Assembly: GCA_001657325.1 (NCBI GenBank)
Contig: LWRO01000015.1
Span: forward strand, 41,539 to 105,538
Source: Geitlerinema sp. BBD 1991-9
Lineage (GTDB): Bacteria; Cyanobacteriota; Cyanobacteriia; Cyanobacteriales; Geitlerinemataceae
Length of the DNA: 64,000 nt
Direction: 5' to 3'
The translations under genes and the position numbers were made by a program. Below the pieces are notes generated by a model. That model saw only the letters and a list, made by a program, of their open reading frames with translations. It had not been told where the DNA came from and made no database searches. Positions 37,188 through 43,873 of the stretch are shown in pieces (the stretch's first letter is position 1; every line of letters starts with the position of its first letter).

Positions 37188-38269
37188 AAAAGCCGGGCTT
37201 GTCGGAAAAACGAGGCGGCGATCGTTTCTCGATCGGTGACGATTTCCGCTTGGACTTCCATTCCGGCTTTGAGGGGATAGGATCGTTCGTTTCGGATAAA
37301 AAACGATCGAGTTGGTTCGAGGGTGACGTTATAGTACGCACCGATTTCGACACCGTTGTCTGTGATGACGGTGGCTTCGGGTTCAATGTCCCCGACAACG
37401 GCGGGGAGTAAACCGTAATCCGTGTGAGGATAAGCCGCGATCGCGAGTTGGGCTGTTTGCTGCGATCGAATGCGAGCGATGTCTCGTTCGGGAACGCGAA
37501 CGCGGACGAAAAATCGATCGCTAGGAGGAACGATCTTAAAAATCGATTCCCCCGCTAGAACCTTTTGACCGAGAGCGAGTTCCTGTAAGCTCTGACTCGA
37601 ACCGTCAATGGGGGCGATAATATCGATGGTTTCGAGTTGCGTTTCGAGCGTGTTCGACTGATTGCGATCTCGATCGATCTGTCGTTGCAATCGATCCTGT
37701 TGTGCTAGTAAGTCAACCCACCGTTCTCTCAACGAGTCCGCCTGGGGATCGTCGGACTTGACGAGTCGATCGAGTGCCAATCCGACGCGGTAAGTGAGGC
37801 TCGTTTCCGGGTTTTGCATTTCGAGCGCTTGCCATTGCGCCGCTTGGAAAATTTCTCCAGCCAGTCGATCGATCTCCAATTCCACTCGATCGAGTTGTCC
37901 CCGATACGTTTTTAAATAGCGTTGCAACTGTTCCTGTCTTCGTTGCAATGCTTCTCGATCGCGACCCGTCGCCAACACTAGCAACCGGTCACCCGCTCGC
38001 ACCGTTTCTCCATCTCGAACGGCCACTCGATAAACAATTCCGTCAGTTTCAGGGCGGACGACGCGGGGAACGGCTACGGGATACAGTCGCCCCGTCGCGC
38101 GAACCGTGACGTTACATTCCACTTGCATTGCGAACAGTCCCGCCGCCCCCAACATTCCCACCAAGAGCCATCCCCCGAGACTCGTCCAACGGCGCACAGG
38201 CGGTAATAACTCGTCTCGATCGAGGGGGGCAAGGGTTTCGGATTCCAGAAACTGCGTCACGGTCTTCAC
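37181..38269 (-). CDS. HlyD-type membrane fusion protein of the export operon
   Basis: The 362-residue protein has one N-terminal helix (GGWLLVGMLGAAGLFAM, about 32-48), a lipoyl half (RPETDGIVYRVAVRDGETVR, about 73-92), a coiled-coil hairpin (105-220) and a second lipoyl half plus beta-barrel (APIDGSSQSLQELALGQKVL, VRVRVPERDIARI). It bridges an inner-membrane ABC exporter to the outside. It is the first gene of the operon with the TPR protein and the C39 exporter, and is divergent from the peptide genes, with 326 bp between starts. GTG 38269 is chosen; another GTG three codons later is possible. Confidence 0.92.
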   Translation of the reverse strand: MKTVTQFLESETLAPLDRDELLPPVRRWTSLGGWLLVGMLGAAGLFAMQVECNVTVRATGRLYPVAVPRVVRPETDGIVYRVAVRDGETVRAGDRLLVLATGRDREALQRRQEQLQRYLKTYRGQLDRVELEIDRLAGEIFQAAQWQALEMQNPETSLTYRVGLALDRLVKSDDPQADSLRERWVDLLAQQDRLQRQIDRDRNQSNTLETQLETIDIIAPIDGSSQSLQELALGQKVLAGESIFKIVPPSDRFFVRVRVPERDIARIRSQQTAQLAIAAYPHTDYGLLPAVVGDIEPEATVITDNGVEIGAYYNVTLEPTRSFFIRNERSYPLKAGMEVQAEIVTDRETIAASFFRQARLLQ

Positions 38270-38440
38270 TCTCGACAGATCGGCTATCGACTATCCCACC
38301 TGTACGAAAAATCGATCGATGTTTCCGGATTTTCCACAAGGTATTCGTGGCTACACGCACCGAATTAAAAAATGGATATGGTGGAGAGTTCGATCGATTT
38401 TCAGAGTTTTATACCGCCCAAAACGAGCTTTTAAGCGTAA

Positions 38441-38474
38441 AAATCGCCTAAATTCAACAAAATCGCCTAAATTC
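38441..38474. promoter_or_regulatory. Direct repeat AAATCGCCTAAATTC, 19-bp period
   Basis: The 15-mer AAATCGCCTAAATTC occurs at 38441-38455 and exactly again at 38460-38474, in the region between hlyD and the first peptide gene. Tandem binding sites two helical turns apart are typical of response-regulator or activator sites; the protein is unknown. Confidence 0.6.
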
Positions 38475-38540
38475 GCGTTTCAAAGAAATTTCAAATTTTC
38501 CGGAAGACGCTATTGTCCCATAGACAAAAGATGATGTTGT

Positions 38541-38572
38541 CCGTAAATTTACGCAAGTCTCCGTAGATTTAC
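38541..38572 (+). promoter_or_regulatory. Direct repeat CCGTARATTTAC, 20-bp period
   Basis: CCGTAAATTTAC (38541-38552) and CCGTAGATTTAC (38561-38572) lie 20 bp apart, directly upstream of the first peptide gene's ribosome-binding site. They may be an activator site pair or lie in the 5' leader of the transcript. Confidence 0.6.
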
Positions 38573-38595
38573 AGTTTTTTAATAAGGAGTCAGCA

Positions 38596-38838
38596 ATGAC
38601 AACGAACAAACAAACACAACTATTTACCGAGTTGAGTGGCAAAGATTCAGCGACAATAAACGGCGCTCACTACTACTACTCTACGTATCATCCTTGCCGT
38701 AGTTACAGTTACCGTCCCCATATTTACTATAGCTACAATCGCGGCTATGGTCGTGGTGGCGGCTACGGTTATGGGCGCAGCCTTGCTGTTAACTATAACT
38801 ACAACCTCGCCGTGGGTGACGACTTAGATATCAACTAA
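38596..38838 (+). CDS. Tyrosine-rich secreted peptide precursor 1
   Basis: An 80-residue peptide with a leader of 24 residues containing LFTELSGKDSATINGA, which resembles double-glycine-type leaders (L/F-x-E-L-S...I/V-x-G-A) cut by C39 peptidases. The rest is extraordinary: 14 Tyr in about 56 residues, many in pairs with Ser, Arg, Gly or Asn (YYYSTYHP, SYSYRP, YYSYNRGYGRGGGYGYG), one Cys and an acidic tail. ATG 38596 has the AAGGAG site at 38584-38589. It is divergent from the HlyD/TPR/C39-exporter operon, its likely export machine. No modification enzyme is adjacent. I know of no described family for it. Confidence 0.82.
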   Translation: MTTNKQTQLFTELSGKDSATINGAHYYYSTYHPCRSYSYRPHIYYSYNRGYGRGGGYGYGRSLAVNYNYNLAVGDDLDIN

Positions 38839-38904
38839 TCCTCACCCTAAAATTTGACGTCCATTGGAGCGTTTCATATTCCGATTGACTGACCTCTAAA
38901 GATG

Positions 38905-38953
38905 CACCCATAGATACAACTGAAAATATCTAAAATTTTTCGATCTATGGGTG
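38905..38953 (+). terminator. Hairpin between the two peptide genes
   Basis: CACCCATAGAT (38905-38915) pairs with ATCTATGGGTG (38943-38953), an 11-bp perfect stem, followed by TTTCTTT. It lies 67 bp after the first peptide gene and 47 bp before the second. It may terminate or attenuate transcription so that the two peptides are made at different levels. The left arm resembles the end of the MITE element (GATGCACCCAT). Confidence 0.6.
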
Positions 38954-38999
38954 TTTCTTTGAAAAATCCGTTCTATTTCCAGAACAAAAACTAAAAACC

Positions 39000-39227
39000 A
39001 TGAAATCTCAAATTTTTTCTCCGCAGCTTTCTAGTATTTTTGTCGAGTTATCTATTCAAGAGCAGGCTAATGTTAATGGTGCATATGGACGGAGATATAA
39101 TTCGATAAGTCCTCGATTCAACCGCCATTACGCCTATACTCCACCACAAAAAAAATATAGCTTAGCTTACCGACAACATCATTACACCTATTACAGTGTG
39201 GCCAATCCAAACTATCTATTAGGCTAA
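39000..39227 (+). CDS. Tyrosine-rich secreted peptide precursor 2
   Basis: A 75-residue peptide whose first 28 residues (MKSQIFSPQL, SSIFVELSIQEQANVNGA) match the leader of precursor 1 in the pattern IF/LF-x-ELS-x3-x-A-x-(I/V)-NGA. The part after NGA has 10 Tyr in 47 residues, with many Arg, His, Asn and Pro, and no Cys (fragments: YGRRYNSISPRF, HYAYTPPQKKY, HHYTYYSVANP). The core sequences of the two peptides differ strongly while the leaders agree, as in families exported by one machine. There is no clear ribosome-binding site before ATG 39000, so translation may be weak or coupled to the first gene's transcript. Confidence 0.76.
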   Translation: MKSQIFSPQLSSIFVELSIQEQANVNGAYGRRYNSISPRFNRHYAYTPPQKKYSLAYRQHHYTYYSVANPNYLLG

Positions 39228-39245
39228 TGCAGTTGTACGTCTCTC

Positions 39246-39364
39246 CTAATGAGTCGGGTGTATCTCGCTTTTGCGATCGAAACCCCACTCATCCTCCCCT
39301 GGCTAAGGGGAGGTGCCGAAGGCGGAGGGGTCTTTCTACAAAATTGAGATGTACCTAATGAGTC
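39246..39364. mobile_element. MITE-like element, copy 4, between 10-bp direct repeats
   Basis: The element begins GGGTGTATCTCGCTTTTGCG and ends AAATTGAGATGTAC, with the usual GGGGAGGTGCCGAAGGCGG interior. The 10-mer CTAATGAGTC is found directly at both sides (39246-39255 and 39355-39364), consistent with a target-site duplication. It lies 19 bp after the second peptide gene. Confidence 0.87.
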
Positions 39365-40015
39365 TCTATTCTGCTTCCTCAGCTCAGGGCTGCATCTCAA
39401 GAATGTAAAAATAGTTGTCGGTGCGTTACACGGGCATCTAATTCATCTCGACTTCAGCCAAATTTTGTAGCCCGCTAACACACCCTACGCCTCATGTTCT
39501 GGCAAAAATGAGAGACACCTTCATCTAAGCCTGCCGTTTTTTAAAGATTTTTTGGGGCAATTCTGCAAGAAGATTAACTCAAAAATATTTCAGTTATGAA
39601 ATATTTTTGAGAAGATATCGATTGTTCGATCGAAAAATAGAAGATCGATGTCATTGCAGAATTTTTAGAAAATAAGATGCCACTCGAAAACTTTTTTGTG
39701 CTATTCGAGTCATCGCGTAATGGACTTACACCCAGGAAAATATCGATCTTGGGTGAAGATTTTTGTTTGATTTTTAAAACCAGAAAAAACAAATTATTAT
39801 CGAACTATTTTTGGTTTATTTCCGGATTTTTTATGTGTAACAAAGAAACTAACAGACAAACACGCATCGGTTTGTATCTCTCAGTCGATCGATAACGTTA
39901 TTAGATTTGGATTCGATCGAGAACTCTTAGCAGTTAAGCATTTGAGATAAAACCACGTTCGTCAGGCTGTGTCTTGTCCTAAACCCCTTATCTTTAACGA
40001 TAGGAACAGACCAGT
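39365..40015. other. Intergenic, no gene recognised
   Basis: A 650-bp AT-rich gap before the COP23 gene. A 72-codon open frame at 39677 has no ribosome-binding site and an unconvincing composition. The COP23 promoter is expected in the last 100 bp; a GATAGGAAC site precedes its ATG. Confidence 0.45.
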
Positions 40016-40747
40016 ATGAAACGCGAATCAGCCCTTTCAATTTTGACCGCAGGCACACTGATATCAGGCGTCACCTTAGCATTTGGCCTGCCAGCCTTGT
40101 CCCAAGAAACAGTGCTTCCACCCGAAACGCTTGAAGTTTGCGATGGCGATTACTGCATCCAAGTCCGACCGGGACGAGTCGATTTGAATTCCGGGTCTCA
40201 AGAACCCTATTTTGAAGAACCAATTGTCGAAGACCCAACTCTTCATCACGGGGAAGACGAATTGCCAATTTGTGGCCCCGAACCTTGCGTCTCTGAATGT
40301 GGGGGAGGCGAACCCCAACCTATCGTCATGCACGATCGATTCTTCTGCGATAGCAGTTCTGGCATTCCCACAACATTCGTGACAACCGCTGAAGGAAGCA
40401 CGTTTCCGTTAATTCATTGGACATCGTCTTACTTCTCCGGTTCTGGCTACGACCCACAAACTCGCTGCAACCAAGTCACCTCTCGCTTCAATCAATTCGC
40501 CCAGGCTGGAATGTTGAATTACATTACTACGGGAATCGTAAATAACTTACCCGTCGTTTGCGTATCGAGCGAGATGGGCGGTCCTTGTACGGGGGTTTTG
40601 TTTACCCTAAAACCCCACCAAAATCCCGCTAACTCAATTCAACAACTGTTTGACGTTCGCATTGGTGCAGCAGGGCCGTTATACGAAAGTAGTTCTCGCA
40701 TTTACATCAATTTGAGCGAGCACCTCGAAACCCTAAGTCAACGATAG
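40016..40747 (+). CDS. COP23-domain protein, exported
   Basis: The 243-residue protein starts with a signal peptide (residues ~1-29: SILTAGTLISGVTLAFG, cleavage after ALS or near it). Residues ~105-235 are the COP23 (circadian oscillating polypeptide) domain: RFFCDSSSGIPTTFVTTAEG, WTSSYFSGSGYDPQTRCNQV, RFNQFAQAGMLNYITTG and LPVVCVSSEMGGPCTGVLF, ending GPLYESSSRIYINLS. The domain is named for a peripheral membrane protein with daily oscillation in Synechococcus RF-1; the molecular role is unknown. Its own cysteines could form disulfides. An imperfect terminator hairpin follows at 40758. Confidence 0.88.
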   Translation: MKRESALSILTAGTLISGVTLAFGLPALSQETVLPPETLEVCDGDYCIQVRPGRVDLNSGSQEPYFEEPIVEDPTLHHGEDELPICGPEPCVSECGGGEPQPIVMHDRFFCDSSSGIPTTFVTTAEGSTFPLIHWTSSYFSGSGYDPQTRCNQVTSRFNQFAQAGMLNYITTGIVNNLPVVCVSSEMGGPCTGVLFTLKPHQNPANSIQQLFDVRIGAAGPLYESSSRIYINLSEHLETLSQR

Positions 40748-40757
40748 TCGATTTAAA

Positions 40758-40800
40758 GCGAAGTACTGAGAAGGTTTTACAGCTTTTCTCAATGCTTCGC
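40758..40800 (+). terminator. Probable intrinsic terminator of the COP23 gene
   Basis: GCGAAG and TGAGAA pair with TTCTCA and CTTCGC across an internal 3x3 loop, 11 bp after the COP23 stop codon. Confidence 0.55.
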
Positions 40801-40877
40801 ACTGGGGTGACTTTTGATTTTCTGGAATAACAACCTCTTCAAAGGAACCAGAAAAACTTCAAAAAGACCTACAGTTC

Positions 40878-40994
40878 TATAATTTGGGTGCATCTCACTT
40901 TTGCGATCGGAACCCTACCCATCCTCCCCTTAGCCAGGGGAGGTGCCGAAGGCAGAGGGGTCTTTCTAAGAAATTGAGATGCACCCTATAATTT
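40878..40994. mobile_element. MITE-like element, copy 5, with 8-bp target duplication
   Basis: The element (40886-40986) runs from GGGTGCATCTCACTTTTGCG to AAATTGAGATGCACCC. The 8-mer TATAATTT is found directly at both ends (40878-40885 and 40987-40994). This is the cleanest copy in the window and defines the family: ~101 bp, inverted ends GGGTGCATCTCA, 8-bp duplication. Confidence 0.9.
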
Positions 40995-41128
40995 CATCTT
41001 TGAGTTTCGATTTGTGTGGGGGCAAGCTATCTGTTTGTCCCTGCCTTGTTTTTGAATAAATTCAAATCTAAAAGATGTATCTCAAACGCGTTTCCAGAAG
41101 ACTTGAAAAATTATCTAAAACTTCATTC

Positions 41129-42715
41129 ATGAGTACTAAGATGCTGAAAATTCCCATTCTACTCTTAAGCGTTCCCGCACTGATTTGCTACGCCGAAATT
41201 TCACAGGCGGTGACAGTAGAATCCGTGCGACAAACGGCCGAATCGATCGCCGTGAGAATTGACGGACAAAATCCCGGGTCGGGGTTTATCGTGGCAAAAC
41301 AGCGACGCACCTACTGGGTACTGACCGCGCAACACGTAGTCGCAACGGAGGACGAATACACGATCGTCGCCCCAGACGGAACGACCTATCCCTTGGACTA
41401 CAGCACCGTACAACCATTGCCTACAGTCGATTTAGCCCTGTTGCAGTTTACGAGCGATCGAGATTACGACTGCGCCACCCTCGGCAACTATCCCATCGAA
41501 GGCGATTCACCGTACTTGTTCGTCTACGGCTGGCCGACACGGGAAGATGACGGTCGATTGACTGCCGGACAAGCCATCGATCGAGAGTTTGCCCTCGCCC
41601 TCACGCGCGATCCCGTCGATTTCGGCTACACCCTTTTTTATACCAACGTTACCGAAGTCGGCACGAGCGGCGCACCGATTTTAGATAGTGAAGGTCGCGT
41701 TGTTGGCGTTCACGGTCGAGCGGACGGCCGAGAAATCTATCGCGAAGACTGGGGCGGGTGGGTGCGCTTCAAACTCGGGTTCAGTGCTGGCATTCCCGTC
41801 GAAACCCTTCTGCAAGCCGTCGCCAACCTCGAAGCGACTCCCCGCTGGCATATCGAGACAGCACTCCCCGAACCCTTGAGCGCCAGTGAGGAAAGCCAGC
41901 TTGCGCCCTATCTCAGCCTTGCCCGTCCACCCGAAACTAACCATGCTGTAGACTGGTCGAATTGGGGCAACCATCTCTATCGCACCGGTCAGTTCGACGC
42001 AGCCTTGCGAGCCTTCGAGGAAGCCATTGGCCTGCAACCCGATTTCTATCCCGCCTGGTATCAACGAGGGAACGTGCTGTACGCCTTGGGCGATCCCTTA
42101 GCAGCCATCAGATCGTTCGATCGAGCCTTACAACTGAACTCCGAATTTTACTGGGCTTGGCGCGATCGCGGCGCGTTGTTGTCCGCCATGAACTACACCC
42201 GAGAAGCCTTATTTGCCTTCGATCGAGCGTTGGCCCTCAAACCCGACGACCACGTCCTGTGGTACATGCGGGGTAACTTACTCGCCCAAGACTTCGATCG
42301 AAACGACGAAGCCATCGCCTCTTACAACCGAGCGTTACATATCCATCCCGAATTTGCGCCCGCCTGGTTGGGACGGGGAAAAGTACTATCTGAATTCGGC
42401 TCTGAAATCAGCGACGAACAGCAAGCACTCGAAGCCTTCGATCGAGCCGTCACGCTCGACCCGAACTTGTTAGCCGCGTGGATTTTACGGGGAACGCTGC
42501 TACAAAACCTCGGGCGACACGAAGAGGCGGCCCTCTCGTTCGATCGTGCCCTCGTCCTCGCTCCCAGCGACTATCAGCTCTGGCGCTTGAAAGGCGTTTC
42601 CCTTGCCGAGTTAGGCCGTCGCGACGAAGCCATCCATGCCCTAGAGGAAGCCTTGCGCTTACAGCCCGATGCCAGCGACGTGCGCGAACTATTGCAAGTT
42701 TTGCACGCTTCCTAG
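41129..42715 (+). CDS. Exported trypsin-like serine protease with TPR repeats
   Basis: The 528-residue protein begins with a signal peptide (LLLSVPALICYAEISQA). A trypsin-like domain follows with the catalytic triad His (VLTAQHVVA), Asp (TVDLALLQF) and Ser (GTSGAPIL). From about residue 270 at least six TPR units run to the end, each with the pattern W..RG..L..LG....A...FDRAL.L.P. It is probably periplasmic. It is followed on the same strand by DUF928, CHASE2-cyclase and a metallo-beta-lactamase-fold gene. The start at ATG 41129 fits the signal peptide better than 41075, though ATG 41141 is also possible. Confidence 0.88.
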   Translation: MSTKMLKIPILLLSVPALICYAEISQAVTVESVRQTAESIAVRIDGQNPGSGFIVAKQRRTYWVLTAQHVVATEDEYTIVAPDGTTYPLDYSTVQPLPTVDLALLQFTSDRDYDCATLGNYPIEGDSPYLFVYGWPTREDDGRLTAGQAIDREFALALTRDPVDFGYTLFYTNVTEVGTSGAPILDSEGRVVGVHGRADGREIYREDWGGWVRFKLGFSAGIPVETLLQAVANLEATPRWHIETALPEPLSASEESQLAPYLSLARPPETNHAVDWSNWGNHLYRTGQFDAALRAFEEAIGLQPDFYPAWYQRGNVLYALGDPLAAIRSFDRALQLNSEFYWAWRDRGALLSAMNYTREALFAFDRALALKPDDHVLWYMRGNLLAQDFDRNDEAIASYNRALHIHPEFAPAWLGRGKVLSEFGSEISDEQQALEAFDRAVTLDPNLLAAWILRGTLLQNLGRHEEAALSFDRALVLAPSDYQLWRLKGVSLAELGRRDEAIHALEEALRLQPDASDVRELLQVLHAS

Positions 42716-42986
42716 GACACTTCCCCAAACGCACCTCCTGTCTCGACGGTGTCAGCTTCCTGAACTAGACTGGAACTAGCCAGCGAAGATTTCGCAATCG
42801 CCTTTGATACTTATGTAGCAACCGTAGCAACAGCTGTAGTCGCAGGTGTCGTATCAGGGGACGGAACCTAAACACACCCGAAAGATCGATCGAGTCAGAA
42901 CGTTTTTGGCTTGCGAAATTGCCATTTTCCCGACACTCGAACTCGTATCCCTGGCCAGCCGTTTCATCAAAAAGCAGTTACTGATT

Positions 42987-43853
42987 ATGGTTCGGAATCA
43001 CTCTCTGTTGTCCTTCGCCGCATTGACGTGTAGCTTGTCCCTCGAACTCGCCCTTGTTGCTGGCTTTTCTACGCCTTCTCTCGCTCAGTTTTCACCGCCC
43101 GATCGCGGCACGCCTTTAACGGCAGATGGTGGTGCGGCTCGTTTCTCTCCCCCCGATCGCGGTGCGCCAGAATCAGCAGACGGTGGTGCGACTCGACGAG
43201 GAGAGTGCATTCACATCACGCCGTTGATCCCCAGAGATAACATTGACGAATACTATGGTTTGACTGCCGATGGGCGACCCAACTTGTATTGGTACGTCGG
43301 AAGCGCCAAAACTGGCCTCGACAATGCCACGCTCGTCATCGAACAAGACACCCCCGATGGGGGCATCGCGACGATCCGCGAAACTCAAGTCGATCTCCCC
43401 GATAGCCTTGCCGATCGTCCCCAAGTCCTGCGCTGGTCGTGGCCGTCCGAAGAAGACGCGCTGAGTGAAGGTCTCTATCGCTGGTACTTAGAAATTCAGT
43501 GTAACCCCGACAACCCGAGCGATCCGACGACGAAGCTAGTGATGGGGGGGTGGATCGAACGCAGCAATCCGTCGTCTGAAGTCACAGCAGCCTTAGAAAA
43601 CACCACCGATCCAGTCGAACAAGCCCTAATCTACGGCGAAGAAGGCTTTTGGTTCGACTACACGGCCCGCCTGCTGACCGTTCCCGGGGCGTGGAACTAT
43701 CTGCTACAAGGGTTCCGTACCATTTCCGAAACATCAGCAGCGACCGTAGACGACACCGAACCCATGGCTGAAGTCGAGTTTCTCCCCGTCGTCAACCTAC
43801 AGTCGAGCGAGACCGAGACCTCGATCGAGGTTGAAGCGGTAACGCAACCTTGA
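42987..43853 (+). CDS. DUF928 protein, exported
   Basis: A 288-residue protein with a signal peptide (SLLSFAALTCSLSLELALVAG then AQF) and two 19-residue tandem repeats near residues 37-75 (FSPPDRGTPLTADGGAAR and FSPPDRGAPESADGGATR). Residues ~85-260 are the DUF928 domain: CIHITPLIP, YYGLTADGRPNLYWYVG, WSWPSEEDALSEGLYRWYLE and LIYGEEGFWFDYTARL. DUF928 genes are often next to CHASE2 genes in cyanobacteria, and here the stop overlaps a possible TTG start of the CHASE2-cyclase gene, so the two are likely one operon. The family's function is unknown; recognition of an extracytoplasmic signal is an inference. Confidence 0.88.
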   Translation: MVRNHSLLSFAALTCSLSLELALVAGFSTPSLAQFSPPDRGTPLTADGGAARFSPPDRGAPESADGGATRRGECIHITPLIPRDNIDEYYGLTADGRPNLYWYVGSAKTGLDNATLVIEQDTPDGGIATIRETQVDLPDSLADRPQVLRWSWPSEEDALSEGLYRWYLEIQCNPDNPSDPTTKLVMGGWIERSNPSSEVTAALENTTDPVEQALIYGEEGFWFDYTARLLTVPGAWNYLLQGFRTISETSAATVDDTEPMAEVEFLPVVNLQSSETETSIEVEAVTQP

Positions 43854-43873
43854 CGCTACGACGTGACGGCACG

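Noticed and set aside
36434..37239. Open frames reading LLTAHCS repeats through the heptamer array.
   Set aside because: A 7-bp unit without stops is open in all frames and yields the same artificial peptide; there is no ribosome-binding site or family similarity.
39677..39895. A 72-codon plus-strand frame, considered as a third exported peptide.
   Set aside because: It lacks the NGA-type leader, the Tyr-rich core and a ribosome-binding site.
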